A stretch of DNA of 64,000 nucleotides from JBGAKG01 sp044224495. Lineage in GTDB: Bacteria > Myxococcota_A > Polyangia > Polyangiales > Polyangiaceae. The stretch spans positions 244,715 through 308,714 of the forward strand of contig JBGAKG010000008.1 of assembly GCA_044224495.1 (NCBI GenBank), read 5' to 3'. A program made the position numbers and the translations under genes. Positions 25,046 through 34,769 of this stretch are shown here, one piece after another; position 1 is the first letter of the stretch; each line of letters opens with the position of its first letter. Under the pieces are notes generated by a model. That model saw only the letters and a program-made list of their open reading frames with translations. It was not told where the DNA came from and did not search any database.

Positions 25046-26323
25046 ATGGAATCCCCGGCCGCGTCGCTCCCGCGCCACATGGGCCGATACCTCCTGTTCG
25101 ATCACATCGGACAGGGCGGCATGGCGCAGATCTTCCTCGCGCGCGCCACGACCGACGTGGGTGCCGCCCGCACCTGCGTCGTGAAGGAGATCCTCCCCGT
25201 CTACGCCGCGCGGAAGGAGTTCGCCGACATGCTCATCGCCGAGGCGAAGCTGGCGGCGAAGCTGAACCACGCGAACGTCGTCCAGGTGTTCGACCTCGGG
25301 CGCGAGGGCGAGACGCTCTACATCTCGATGGAGTACGTCGAGGGCTTCGATCTCGCCGCCGTGCTCAAGCGCTGCTCCCAGAAGAAGGTGAAGCTCCCGC
25401 CGGAGCTCGCGTTCCACGTCGTGGGCGAGGCGCTCCAAGGGCTCGACTACGCGCATCGCGCCAAAGACGAGAACGGCAAGCCCCTCGGCATCGTTCACCG
25501 CGACGTGTCGCCGTCCAATCTCCTGCTCTCGTTCGAGGGCGAGGTGAAGGTCTGCGACTTCGGCATCGCGCATGCGAACGATCACGGCCCGACCCCCGAG
25601 AACGGGGGCGACTCCGACGCGATCAAGGGCAAGGCCGGCTACATGAGCCCGGAGCACGCGCGCGGCGAAGCTCTCGACCCGCGCGCCGACGTGTTCGCGG
25701 CCGGGATCGTCCTCTGGGAGCTCCTCGCCGGGCGAAAGCTCTACCGGAGCGACGGCGGGCCGCTCCTCGAGCAAGCGAGGAAGGCCGACATCCCAGCGCT
25801 CCCCGAGCGCGGCTTCCCGCACGAGGACGAGCTCGGCGCGATCGTGAAGAAGGCGCTCGCGCCGGTCGCTGCCGATCGGTTCGCGTCGGCTCAGGAGATG
25901 CGCGTCGCGCTCGACGGCTGGGCGCGCAAAGCCGCGTTCGTCGCCAACCCGATCCGGCTCGGCGATTGGCTCCGCGAGCACTTCGGCGAGGAGCTCCTCG
26001 CCCAGCGCGCCGCTCGCGAGCGCGCGGCCAAGACGAGCGAGCGCGCGCCCGCCGTCGAGGCGAAGGCCCAGCGCACGCCCCCGACGCCCAAGGTCGATCT
26101 GCCTGCGCCGGAGGAGCGCCCGCCCGCGTCGCTCGTCGCAGTGGACGTGTCGCCTCCGTCGCTCAAGCCCGCGTCCGATCCCGATCCGAGCTCGCGCAAG
26201 CCGGCTCCTGCTCCGCCGGTCGAACCGGAGCCCGCCAAGCCGCTCGGGCTCCCGCTCTGGGTCTGGTTCGTCGCGGTCGCGATCGTCGCGTTCGTCGTCA
26301 CCTTCTTCGTCACGCGCTCGTGA
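25046..26323 (+). CDS. Membrane-anchored Ser/Thr protein kinase
   Basis: 425 residues. Kinase domain at ~14-300 with the Gly-rich loop GQGGMAQ (22-28), Lys47, HRDVSPSN (151-158, Asp153, Asn158), DFG at 171-173 and the YMSPEH activation-segment end. A charged then Pro-rich linker (about 300-395) leads to one transmembrane helix at ~402-422 and a very short tail ending in TRS. With no extracellular domain of its own, it must sense through partners or inside the cell. The upstream Cys-rich lipoproteins are candidate surface partners by position only. Confidence 0.92.
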   Translation: MESPAASLPRHMGRYLLFDHIGQGGMAQIFLARATTDVGAARTCVVKEILPVYAARKEFADMLIAEAKLAAKLNHANVVQVFDLGREGETLYISMEYVEGFDLAAVLKRCSQKKVKLPPELAFHVVGEALQGLDYAHRAKDENGKPLGIVHRDVSPSNLLLSFEGEVKVCDFGIAHANDHGPTPENGGDSDAIKGKAGYMSPEHARGEALDPRADVFAAGIVLWELLAGRKLYRSDGGPLLEQARKADIPALPERGFPHEDELGAIVKKALAPVAADRFASAQEMRVALDGWARKAAFVANPIRLGDWLREHFGEELLAQRAARERAAKTSERAPAVEAKAQRTPPTPKVDLPAPEERPPASLVAVDVSPPSLKPASDPDPSSRKPAPAPPVEPEPAKPLGLPLWVWFVAVAIVAFVVTFFVTRS

Positions 26324-26339
26324 CGGTGGCGGTCTGACG

Positions 26340-28589
26340 ATGCGCTTGTGCGACGTCGCGCTCCCGCTGCCCTTCGCGAGCGCCCGCAAGCTCACCTACG
26401 AGGTGCCCGAGGCGCTCGACGCCGCGTGCGTCCCGGGCGCGCGGGTCATCGTGCCGCTCGGCTCGCGGCGCGAGCTCGGCGTGCTCCTCGCTCGGCACGA
26501 GGGCGAGCCTCCGCCGAAGGTGCGCGCCGTCATCGCCGTCCCCGATGCGGTCCCGTCGCTCCCCGCGGATCTGCTGGAGTTCCTCCGCGAGCTATCGAAC
26601 TACTACCTGGCGCCGATCGGCGAGGTGCTTCGGCTCGCGCTGCCACCCGTCGACCGTGGGACGCAGGAGGCCATCGTCGCCCCGTCCCTTTTTGGGACGA
26701 CGAAGGGCGTCGCCGAGGCGCTCGTCGCGTGGGTCGAGGTCGATCAGGGCCCCACGCCGCCCAAGCTGACCGCGAACCAGGCCGCGCTCCTCGCCCGCGT
26801 GCGGGCCGTCGGGAGCGTTCCCCTCGCGCGGCTCGAGGAGACGTGGTCCTCGGCGCGCGCGACCGTGAAGAAGCTCGAGGCCGCCGGCACGGTCAAGGTC
26901 GTCCAGCTCGCGCGCGCCGCCGACCCGTTCTTCGCGACGGCCGTGACCCGCGACGAGGCGCCCCCGCTCACCGACGCCCAGCGCGCGGCCACCGAGCGCA
27001 TCGGCGCCGCGGTCGGCTCGGGGAGCCCGCACCTCTTCTTGCTCCACGGCGTCACCGGCTCCGGCAAGACCGAGGTCTACCTGAGCGCAATCGCCGCCGC
27101 GCGCGCGCAGAAGCGCGGCACGATCGTCCTCCTGCCCGAGATTGCGCTCACGCCGCAGCTCGTCGCGCGCTTCCGGGCGCGCTTCGGCGACGAGGTCGCC
27201 GTCCTGCACTCGGCGCTCACGCCGAAGGAGCGCCACGGCATGTGGCATCGCCTCCGGCGCGGCGAGGTCGACGTCGCGATCGGGGCGCGGAGCGCTCTCT
27301 TCGCGCCGATCCAGAACCTCGGGCTCGTCGTGGTGGACGAAGAGCACGACGCCTCGTTCAAGCAGGACGAAGGCGTCCGCTACCACGCGCGCGACATGGC
27401 GATCTTGCGCGCTCACCGCGCGCGCGGGGTCTGCGTGCTCGGCAGCGCGACGCCGTCGCTCGAGACGGAGCACCTCGCGCGGACGGGCCGCGCCGAGCGC
27501 CTCCGCCTCCCCGCGCGCGCGCGCGCCCAGGCGCTCCCCAAGGTCGAGGTCGTGGATCTCCGTCGGATCGGCGCCGGACCCACCGGCGACAAGCGGCTCA
27601 GTCTGCCGCTCCACCGCGCGCTCGAGGAGACGCTCGCCGCGAAGGAGCAGGCGATCCTCTTCTTGAACCGGCGCGGGTTCGCTCCCAGCGTCCGCTGCGA
27701 GGCGTGCGGCGTCGTCTCGGAGTGCCCCCACTGCTCGGTCGCGCTCACGTACCACAAACGTCACGGCGGGATCCTCCGCTGTCACTACTGCGACTACGAG
27801 GAGCCGCTCCTCGAGCACTGCAAGAAGTGCCGCGCGCCCGCGCTCGCGTTCGAGGGACTCGGGACCGAGAAGCTCGAGGAGACGCTCGCCAAGGCGTTCC
27901 CCGAGGCGCGCGTCGCCCGCCTCGATCGCGACGTCGCGTCGGGCAAGAACATCGAGGCCATCATCGAGCGCGTCCGCCGGCGCGAGGTCGACATCCTCGT
28001 CGGGACGCAGATGGTGACGAAGGGCCACGATCTGCCCCACGTCACGCTCGTCGGCGTCGTGAACGCGGACGCGGCGCTCTCGATCCCCGATTTCCGCGCC
28101 TCGGAGCGCGCGTTCCAGCTCATGGTCCAAGTCGCCGGGCGCGCCGGGCGCGGCGATCTCCCCGGGCGCGTGCTCGTGCAGTCGTACGATCCGGACCACG
28201 TCGCGATCGCGTACGCCGTGAAGCACGACGTCGATGGCTTCCTCGAGCGCGAGCTCGCCGATCGACGCGAGCTCGGCTACCCCCCGTTCTCGCGCGCCGC
28301 GCTCCTGCGCTTCGACGCGCTCGACGAGCGCGAGGCGCGTGCCGCCTGCGCCGACGCCGCCGAAGCGTGCCGGCGCGCAGCCGAGCCCGGGGTCCTCGTC
28401 CTCGGCCCGTCGCCGGCACCGCTCGCGCGCCTCCGGAACCGGTGGCGCTTTCGCGTCCTCGTGCGCTGCCCCGAGCGCGCCCCGCTCCGGAAGGTCCTCC
28501 TCGTCGCGGAGCGGCATCAGCGCGCCCTCGCGCGCCTCGCGCCCAAGGTGCGGATGGTGATCGACGTGGACCCGGTGCAGCTCCTCTGA
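26340..28589 (+). CDS. priA: Primosomal replication-restart helicase PriA
   Basis: 749 residues, typical of PriA. The N-terminal 3' DNA-binding domain comes first, then the helicase core with Walker A GVTGSGKT at 237-244 and the DEEH Walker B box. The zinc-binding Cys module starts at Cys453 (CEACGVVSECPHC, later CHYC and CKKC), and then the C-terminal helicase lobe with GTQMVTKGHD. It reloads the replicative helicase at stalled forks. The start at 26340 is 16 bases after the kinase stop, so transcription may be shared. Confidence 0.96.
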   Translation: MRLCDVALPLPFASARKLTYEVPEALDAACVPGARVIVPLGSRRELGVLLARHEGEPPPKVRAVIAVPDAVPSLPADLLEFLRELSNYYLAPIGEVLRLALPPVDRGTQEAIVAPSLFGTTKGVAEALVAWVEVDQGPTPPKLTANQAALLARVRAVGSVPLARLEETWSSARATVKKLEAAGTVKVVQLARAADPFFATAVTRDEAPPLTDAQRAATERIGAAVGSGSPHLFLLHGVTGSGKTEVYLSAIAAARAQKRGTIVLLPEIALTPQLVARFRARFGDEVAVLHSALTPKERHGMWHRLRRGEVDVAIGARSALFAPIQNLGLVVVDEEHDASFKQDEGVRYHARDMAILRAHRARGVCVLGSATPSLETEHLARTGRAERLRLPARARAQALPKVEVVDLRRIGAGPTGDKRLSLPLHRALEETLAAKEQAILFLNRRGFAPSVRCEACGVVSECPHCSVALTYHKRHGGILRCHYCDYEEPLLEHCKKCRAPALAFEGLGTEKLEETLAKAFPEARVARLDRDVASGKNIEAIIERVRRREVDILVGTQMVTKGHDLPHVTLVGVVNADAALSIPDFRASERAFQLMVQVAGRAGRGDLPGRVLVQSYDPDHVAIAYAVKHDVDGFLERELADRRELGYPPFSRAALLRFDALDEREARAACADAAEACRRAAEPGVLVLGPSPAPLARLRNRWRFRVLVRCPERAPLRKVLLVAERHQRALARLAPKVRMVIDVDPVQLL

Positions 28590-28611
28590 AGATTCAGTAG
28601 AGTGGGGCGCG

Positions 28612-29202
28612 GTGCCGCCGCCGCTCGCCTTGCGCATCGAGACGCCGCGCTTCCTCCTGCGGGCCCCGCGGGCCGACGACGCACGCGTGCTCGGCGCCGC
28701 GCTGAAGCGGAACGCGGAGCACCTCGCGCCGTGGAGCCCCGCCGCCCTCGTCGCCCCACAGGCGCGCACCGCGGTCCGGCTCGCGGCCGATCTCGCCCGG
28801 ATGCGGGGCGCGTGGAAGAAGGATGCGCAATACAACTTCTTTCTCTTCGGTCGCGACGACGCGAGCACCCTCCTCGGGCGGGTGACCCTCACCGTTCACC
28901 GCGGCGCGTTCCAGAACGCGTACCTCGGGTACTGGTGCGATCACGCGCGCCAGGGCGAAGGCTTGATGACCGAGTGCCTGGGCGCCGCGCTCGACGTGGC
29001 GTTCGGGCCGCTCGCCCTCCACCGCCTGCAGGCCGCGATCATGCCGCGGAACCAAGGGAGCATCCGCGTCGTGGAGAAGCTCGGCTTCCGGCGCGAGGGG
29101 CTCGCCGAGCGTTACCTCCAGATCGCGGGCGCGTGGGAGGACCACGTGCTCTTCGCGCTCACCGCGGAAGAGCGATCTCGCGCAACTGCGCGCGCGGAGT
29201 GA
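28612..29202 (+). CDS. GNAT acetyltransferase, RimJ/RimL type
   Basis: 196 residues from a GTG start 22 bases after priA. The N-terminal segment LRIETPRFLLRAPRADDA, a YLGYWCD strand, the GEGLMTECL acetyl-CoA loop region and the late MPRNQGSIRVVEKLGFRREG segment follow the order of RimJ-type N-alpha-acetyltransferases of ribosomal proteins. The substrate could also be another small amine or antibiotic. Confidence 0.9.
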   Translation: MPPPLALRIETPRFLLRAPRADDARVLGAALKRNAEHLAPWSPAALVAPQARTAVRLAADLARMRGAWKKDAQYNFFLFGRDDASTLLGRVTLTVHRGAFQNAYLGYWCDHARQGEGLMTECLGAALDVAFGPLALHRLQAAIMPRNQGSIRVVEKLGFRREGLAERYLQIAGAWEDHVLFALTAEERSRATARAE

Positions 29203-29214
29203 CCGAAGGGCGGG

Positions 29215-29847
29215 GTGTCCGCCCTCTCCGCTCTCGTCACCGCCGCCGGCGAGTCGCTCCTCGCGCTCGTCTCGCCGCCCCAGTGCGCCGCGTGCGATGC
29301 GCGCCTCGCCCAGCGCGCGGTCTTCTGCGTCCCGTGCGCGCGCACGATCGAGCGGGCACCGCGCGAGCGCGAACATGACGCGCTCTTCGTCTGGGGCGGT
29401 GCGCTCGCAAAGGCCATCACGCGCTTCAAGTACGAAGACGCGACGCACCTCGCGCATCCGCTCGGCGAGATGCTCCGGCGCGCGGGGCCGTTCCTGCCTG
29501 CGCCGACGCTCGTGATCCCGGTGCCGCTCCACCCGCGTCGGCTCGCCGACCGCGGCTTCAATCAGGCCGCGCTCCTCGCACGCCCGATCGCGCGCGACCT
29601 CGGCGTTCCGCTCGAGCTCCGCGCGCTCGTTCGCATGCGCGACACCAGCCGCCAAGCGTCGCTCGAGCGCACGGCGCGGCTGACCAACGTCGCCGGCGCG
29701 TTTGCCGCGCGAAGGCGGCTCGATGGCCACCATGTCCTACTTGTAGACGACGTGTGCACCACGGGCGCCACGCTGCGCGCCTGCGCAGCGGCGCTCGAAG
29801 GGGCCGGCGCGAAGGTCCGTAACCTCGTCCTGGCCATTGCGCTCTGA
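29215..29847 (+). CDS. comF: ComF-family phosphoribosyltransferase-like protein
   Basis: 210 residues from a GTG start. A four-Cys zinc motif (CAACDARL...FCVPC) near residue 25-45 precedes a phosphoribosyltransferase fold with the PRPP loop VLLVDDVCTTGAT. This arrangement is that of ComF, which in competent bacteria assists uptake or single-strand DNA handling. Position after priA is in line with DNA metabolism. Whether the organism is naturally competent cannot be told from this window. Confidence 0.88.
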   Translation: MSALSALVTAAGESLLALVSPPQCAACDARLAQRAVFCVPCARTIERAPREREHDALFVWGGALAKAITRFKYEDATHLAHPLGEMLRRAGPFLPAPTLVIPVPLHPRRLADRGFNQAALLARPIARDLGVPLELRALVRMRDTSRQASLERTARLTNVAGAFAARRRLDGHHVLLVDDVCTTGATLRACAAALEGAGAKVRNLVLAIAL

Positions 29848-29862
29848 TACCCTTCTAGGAGC

Positions 29863-32637
29863 GTGAGCAACCACGAATGGCGTTGGGCAGATCCGGCGGG
29901 CCAGCAGCGTCTGGTGCGGACGGACGAGCTGCGGGCCGCCCTCGCGAGCGGCGTCATTCCAGCGAATGCACCCGTCTGGCGCCGTGGCTGGCCGGGGTGG
30001 AAGCCCGCTCACGAGGTGCCCGAGCTCTCGACGAGCGCGCTCGCTGCGGCCAACGGCGTTCTCCTCAACGTGCCGCCCCCACCGCTCTTCGTCGTCGCCG
30101 CGCAGAGCGAGTTCGAGGACAAAGGTGGTGGGCCCGACGAGGCCGCGCTGGAGGAGCCCCCGCTTCCGCCGCGCTACGAGCCGATCGCGTCGGCAGTACC
30201 TGCCGCGCCTCCCGTCGTGCCGCCGAAGGTGGAGGCGAAGCCGAAGCCGCCCGAGCCGAAGCCCGAGCCGAAGCCGCCCGTGCAGGCGAAGCCGGAGCCT
30301 TCGCCGAAGCCCGCGATGGTGATCCCGAAGCCGGCGGAGCCGACGGCGAAGCCACCCGCCGCGAAGGCGAAGGAGCCGCTGAAGATCCCCGCGGCTCCGA
30401 TGGGGAAGGCTCCCGCGCGGCCAGCGATGGTGCCGGCGCCGTCCAACGTGGCGACCTCACCGAGGCCGACCGCCGTCGCGGCCTCCCCGAACGCGCGCCC
30501 CGCGGCGCCCCCGCCCGGCCCGCCGCCGGGGAGCGAGATGCGCTCGATCCCGACGATGCGCGGGATCCCGATCATGCCGGACAAGGTCCCCAAGATCGAC
30601 ATGCCCAACGTGGCTGCCGCCGCGGCGCGTCCCGCGACGACGCCGAAGGCTTCGCCGGTCGCGGCGGACGCGCCCTCGTCGCTCAAGCGCGCGACGCTCC
30701 CAGTGTTTCCCGCGCCTCCGCCGATGACGAAGGTCGAGGACTCCGCGCACCCCGCGCCGGTCGAAGCGGTGGCCAAGCCCGCGCCCGAAGCCGTGCAGCC
30801 GCTCCCGAGCCGCAACCCGACGCTGATTCAGTTCGGTGGTGCGCCCGAGTCCACGCCGCCGCCCGCGGCTGCGACCGCGCCGATCAACGTTCCGCCGCCG
30901 GAGCCGAGCGAGGTCACCGGCGGCTCCGTCACGCGCCCGCCGCCGTGGGGCGAGGGGAGCGTCGGCATGCAGCCCGACATCCCGAAGCAGCCGACGGCGC
31001 CGAAGATCGCGCCCGAGAACGTCGAGGAGCTGAGTGGCTCCATGCTCTTGCCCGACGCGGGACCGCCGCCGATCCCGCTGCGTCCGCACGAGCTCAGCTC
31101 GTCCGATCTCACGAGCGAGGTCGACATCCCCGTCGCGAAGCCGCCGCCGCTCGCGCCCGCCGACAAACGCGGCGGCACGCTCGGCACGCCGCCGCCGCCC
31201 CTCGTGGCTCCGGTCGCGGCGGCGGCGACGCCCGCGCCACCGCCCGTCGCTCCCGTTGCCCCGATCGCAGCGCCGCCGCCGGTGGAAGAAGATGCCGCCG
31301 TCGACGCGGACGAGGTGGAGGAGGTCTCTGCACCGCCGCTCGCGCCCACCGTCCCCACGAAGCGCCCGTCGATCCCACCCGCGCCGCCGCAGGAGGAGAC
31401 GGTCCCGCGCTTCGCCCCCGAGCCTTCGGATTGGCAGAGGTCGCTCCGTGACCGCCCGCCGTGGCAGCTCGCAGCCGGCGGCGCGCTCGGGATGCTCGTG
31501 CTCCTCGGGCTCGTCTTCGGGATCGCGAAGCTCGCGGGCTCCGGCCCGGACGCGGCGACGAGCGCCAGCGCCGGCGGCAGCGCGACGGCACCGCCGACGG
31601 TCGCCACGACGACCACGGCGTCCGCCGTCACGACCGCGACGGTTCCCGTGCCCGCCGCGAAGGACGTCCAGTGCGTGCTCGCGGGCGAAGCGAAGACGAT
31701 CGCCTCGCACGCGATGGTCGGGAGCGGCGTCGAGGCGCGCGCCGCCGCGGGCGGGATCGCGCTCGGCTTCGCCAGCGGGCCGAAGGACGCGACCCTCGCG
31801 CTCGTCGATCCTTCGAGCCTCGCTCCGAGCACGACGAAGACCGGGAAATCGGTCGACCCGGTGCGGCGCGTCGTCGCGCTCGACGGTGGCGTCGCGATCG
31901 ACGTCGATCGCAAAGGCGACAAGCTCCAGGGCCGGCGCGCCGTCGCAGGGGCTCCCGCGATCGACCTCGGCTCCGACGGGAGCAACGTCGCGTGGGCCGC
32001 GCACGGCACCGACAAGACGATCGCGCTCTTCCCGCTCGGTGGGACCGGTCCCGTCGAAGCGCTCCGCGGCGAGCGCTCGGCGAGCACGGCGTTCGTCGCC
32101 TTCCGCCAAGGCACCAGCATCTACGTCGGTGCGTTCGCGGGGGACCCTCCCGCGGCCAAGGGCGCGCTCGCCAAGGTCGACGGCCTTGGTCCCAAAGTGG
32201 GATCACCCGCGCTCGCCGTCTCGGGAGACACGGCCTTCGTCGTCTGGGCCGATCGCGCGTCGGACGGCGAGCCGTGGGGCCTGCGCTACCTCGTCGTCCA
32301 TGCCGGCAAGGACCCCGGCGCGGCGAAGAAGTTCGAAGTGCCGGCCGGGGGTCTCGGCGAGCACGCGATGTCGCCGGGCGTCGCCGCGGTCGGCTCGGGG
32401 CGCTGGCTCGTCTCGTGGACCGAAGGCCCGACGTCGAGCCATCAGGTGCGCGCCGTCGTCGTCGACGACGCGGGCGCCGTGCACGGCGCCGCGCTCACCA
32501 TCAGCGCCGAAGGCGTCAACGCAGGGCAGGGACAGGCCGCGGTCGGGAGCGATGGAAAGGGCGTCGTCGCCTTCCTCGCCGGCAGCGGGAAGAGCTTCGA
32601 CGTGATCGCCCGGGGGATTTCATGCACCGAAAAATGA
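29863..32637 (+). CDS. GYF-domain, Pro-rich, single-pass membrane protein
   Basis: 924 residues from a GTG start. The N-terminal ~60 residues are a GYF_2-type domain (EWRWADPAG...APVWRRGWPGW). Residues ~75-520 are extremely Pro/Ala-rich and low-complexity. One transmembrane helix lies at ~537-556, then a Thr/Ala/Ser linker, and residues ~600-924 form a beta-rich domain with repeated Ala/Gly/Asp strands, perhaps a propeller. GYF domains bind Pro-rich sequences, so the cytoplasmic half may contain its own ligand. Role unknown; followed by a lipoprotein in the same direction. Confidence 0.82.
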   Translation: MSNHEWRWADPAGQQRLVRTDELRAALASGVIPANAPVWRRGWPGWKPAHEVPELSTSALAAANGVLLNVPPPPLFVVAAQSEFEDKGGGPDEAALEEPPLPPRYEPIASAVPAAPPVVPPKVEAKPKPPEPKPEPKPPVQAKPEPSPKPAMVIPKPAEPTAKPPAAKAKEPLKIPAAPMGKAPARPAMVPAPSNVATSPRPTAVAASPNARPAAPPPGPPPGSEMRSIPTMRGIPIMPDKVPKIDMPNVAAAAARPATTPKASPVAADAPSSLKRATLPVFPAPPPMTKVEDSAHPAPVEAVAKPAPEAVQPLPSRNPTLIQFGGAPESTPPPAAATAPINVPPPEPSEVTGGSVTRPPPWGEGSVGMQPDIPKQPTAPKIAPENVEELSGSMLLPDAGPPPIPLRPHELSSSDLTSEVDIPVAKPPPLAPADKRGGTLGTPPPPLVAPVAAAATPAPPPVAPVAPIAAPPPVEEDAAVDADEVEEVSAPPLAPTVPTKRPSIPPAPPQEETVPRFAPEPSDWQRSLRDRPPWQLAAGGALGMLVLLGLVFGIAKLAGSGPDAATSASAGGSATAPPTVATTTTASAVTTATVPVPAAKDVQCVLAGEAKTIASHAMVGSGVEARAAAGGIALGFASGPKDATLALVDPSSLAPSTTKTGKSVDPVRRVVALDGGVAIDVDRKGDKLQGRRAVAGAPAIDLGSDGSNVAWAAHGTDKTIALFPLGGTGPVEALRGERSASTAFVAFRQGTSIYVGAFAGDPPAAKGALAKVDGLGPKVGSPALAVSGDTAFVVWADRASDGEPWGLRYLVVHAGKDPGAAKKFEVPAGGLGEHAMSPGVAAVGSGRWLVSWTEGPTSSHQVRAVVVDDAGAVHGAALTISAEGVNAGQGQAAVGSDGKGVVAFLAGSGKSFDVIARGISCTEK

Positions 32638-33503
32638 GACTGCTCCGAACCCTCACGCTCGCTGGCCTCGTCGCGCTCGCCGCCTGCAACCTCTTCGAGG
32701 GCGGGACCCACATCCGCGAAGGCCAGCTCTATCAACCCGGGGTCGCTCAGTACGACCACTACTTCAAGGAAGTGCACGAGCTCCAGCTCGCGCAGACCGC
32801 GTGGCCCGAGGACAAGAAGGCGTCGCGCCGTGCGCTGATCGACTACTTGAAGCTCAGCCTCGATGCGGCGGACGTCACCGTCGCGCAGGCGACGCACGAG
32901 CGGATGGTCGCCGCCGCGCATCAGTTCGGGAGCACCCGTCTCGACATCAAGTCGGACGAGGCGCACGTCGTGGTGCCGAACGACGGCCGCCTCGACGCGT
33001 CGACGAAGGATCTCTTCCGCGCGATCGAGACGACCGTGAAGGCGGAGCTCGCGCGGCGGAAGGCGCTCAACGACATCCCCAGCCGCATCGACGAGCTGAC
33101 GAAGGCCGGGCGCGAGCTCGAGCCGCACGTGCGCGACGACTTCGCCAAGAACGGCGGTTCGCTCGCGAGCGACGTGAAGGGCGAGCTCACCGCCAGCTAC
33201 GACGTGCTCTCGGGCATCTCGGCGAAGGCGCGCACCGAGTCGCGCGAAGCCGAGGACTTCATCTCCGTGCTCGATCGCGCGGTCTCGTCGGACTCGAGCG
33301 AGCCCATCCCGCAGCCGCTGCCGGGGGCGTCGGCGACCGGGAAGCCGACGGCAGGGCCGAAGCCTCCGCCGCCGTCGACCGGAGCGCACCCGCCGCCGAA
33401 GCCGCCGCCGACCGCCACGACACCGCCGCCGCCCGCGACGGCGAAGCCGAAACCGCCGCCCCCCTCCGGAGGTGGCGGGGGTGACGAAGTCTTCAACCCG
33501 TGA
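32622..33503 (+). CDS. Lipoprotein with Pro-rich C-terminus
   Basis: 293 residues. The ATG at 32622 is preferred because a GGGGGA purine run lies 4 bases before it; an in-frame ATG at 32634 would give an ATGA overlap with the GYF gene instead. Lipobox Cys22 (VALAACN), then a ~200-residue helical charged domain, then a Pro/Thr/Ala-rich tail ending in Gly-rich DEVFNP. No family was recognised. Overlap with the GYF gene suggests a shared role. Confidence 0.75.
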   Translation: MHRKMRLLRTLTLAGLVALAACNLFEGGTHIREGQLYQPGVAQYDHYFKEVHELQLAQTAWPEDKKASRRALIDYLKLSLDAADVTVAQATHERMVAAAHQFGSTRLDIKSDEAHVVVPNDGRLDASTKDLFRAIETTVKAELARRKALNDIPSRIDELTKAGRELEPHVRDDFAKNGGSLASDVKGELTASYDVLSGISAKARTESREAEDFISVLDRAVSSDSSEPIPQPLPGASATGKPTAGPKPPPPSTGAHPPPKPPPTATTPPPPATAKPKPPPPSGGGGGDEVFNP

Positions 33504-33516
33504 CAGGGTTTCGGGG

Positions 33517-34764
33517 ATGACTTTGCTTCGGCGCGGCTTGCTCGCCCTGGCTGCGCTCGCGCCGCTCGCGCTGGCCGTGCACTGCGGGGGCGAGGATGCG
33601 AAGCCGATCCCGGCCGAAGCGGGCCCCGATGCTCCGGTTTCGCCGTGCGGTGCTCTCACGAGCTGCCCCGAAGGTTGCGTCGATCTCCAGACCTCGCTGA
33701 CGAGCTGCGGCGTCTGCGGGCGCGCGTGCGCCAAAGGCGAGACCTGCACGGCGGGCGCGTGCCGCGGATGCGCTCAGATCGACGCCGATGGCGACGGCGA
33801 AACGGCGTGCGACGACTGCAACGACGCCGACCCGCTCGTCAATCACGCGGCGTTCGACGCGCCGGGCAACGGCATCGACGACGACTGCAACGGGACCAAG
33901 GACGACGTGCCGGCGTGCGAGGGCACGCCCGCCTCGACCTCCGCCGACCCCAACGACTACGCGCACGCGACCGAGCTCTGCGCGCCGTGGCTCGTGAAGG
34001 CGACGTTGGACTCGCCCGATCCGAAGGCACGCCAGGTCGCGGCCGACTTCGGCGTGTTCCTGCCGCGCGCCGGAGCGCGCATCGCTGCGTTCTCGACCGG
34101 CGTCGCGGCAGCGACGAGCCACGGCGCCCCCGCTCCGATCGTGGGCCAGACGCCGCAGCTCGGGACGGATCTCGGTCGCAAAGGGGATCCCTACCCGGGT
34201 ACCGCCGGTACGCAGAGCTGCCCGGCGCAGCTCGCCGATCCCACGACGGTGAACGATCTCACGTCGTTCGTCGTCACGCTGCTCGTACCGTCGAACGCGC
34301 GCTCGTTCGCGATCGATCTGAACTTCCTCACGACCGACGCGCCGGAGTGGCCGTGCTCCGAGTACGACGACCAAGCGCTCGTCTTCGTCGAGGGCAAGCT
34401 CGTGAGCGGCAACGTGCTCCTCGACCCGAAGGGGCGGCGCATGGGCGTGAACCATGGTCTCGTTCTGCTCAAGGACGCACCGAGCTTGAGCGGGACGGGG
34501 TTCGAAGTCCTCGATGGCAACGGCAACCCGAAGGGCGCCGCGACGGGGTGGATCACGCTCCAAGCGCCGGTCTTCGCGCGCGAGACGTTGAAGCTCCGGT
34601 TCCACCTCTTCGACGCCAAGGACGGGATCTACGACTCCGTGCTCCTCCTCGATCACTTCCGCTGGTCGACGGAGGAGGTGAAGTGCGCGCGGACGACGAG
34701 CCCGCTGGACGACGCGGGCCTCGGTGGCTGCGCGAGCGGCGCGCTCGACGCCGGCGCGGACTAG
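33517..34764 (+). CDS. Secreted MopE-type metal-binding/choice-of-anchor-like lipoprotein
   Basis: 415 residues. A lipobox-like Cys23 (ALAVHCGG) ends the signal. A Cys-rich segment (CPEGCVDL, CGVCGRAC) leads to a DADGDGETACDDCNDADP...NGIDDDCNG repeat, which matches the putative metal-binding motif of MopE-like myxobacterial proteins. The C-terminal ~240 residues are beta-rich and contain a NFLTTDAPEWPCSEYDD segment resembling choice-of-anchor adhesin-like domains. Likely extracellular; ligand unknown. Confidence 0.82.
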   Translation: MTLLRRGLLALAALAPLALAVHCGGEDAKPIPAEAGPDAPVSPCGALTSCPEGCVDLQTSLTSCGVCGRACAKGETCTAGACRGCAQIDADGDGETACDDCNDADPLVNHAAFDAPGNGIDDDCNGTKDDVPACEGTPASTSADPNDYAHATELCAPWLVKATLDSPDPKARQVAADFGVFLPRAGARIAAFSTGVAAATSHGAPAPIVGQTPQLGTDLGRKGDPYPGTAGTQSCPAQLADPTTVNDLTSFVVTLLVPSNARSFAIDLNFLTTDAPEWPCSEYDDQALVFVEGKLVSGNVLLDPKGRRMGVNHGLVLLKDAPSLSGTGFEVLDGNGNPKGAATGWITLQAPVFARETLKLRFHLFDAKDGIYDSVLLLDHFRWSTEEVKCARTTSPLDDAGLGGCASGALDAGAD

Positions 34765-34769
34765 ATCCC

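Noticed and set aside
23249..26395. Long minus-strand frame across the lipoprotein pair and kinase
   Set aside because: Composition is low-complexity Arg/Ala/Gly with no motif, and the + strand has signal peptides, paired Cys and kinase motifs.
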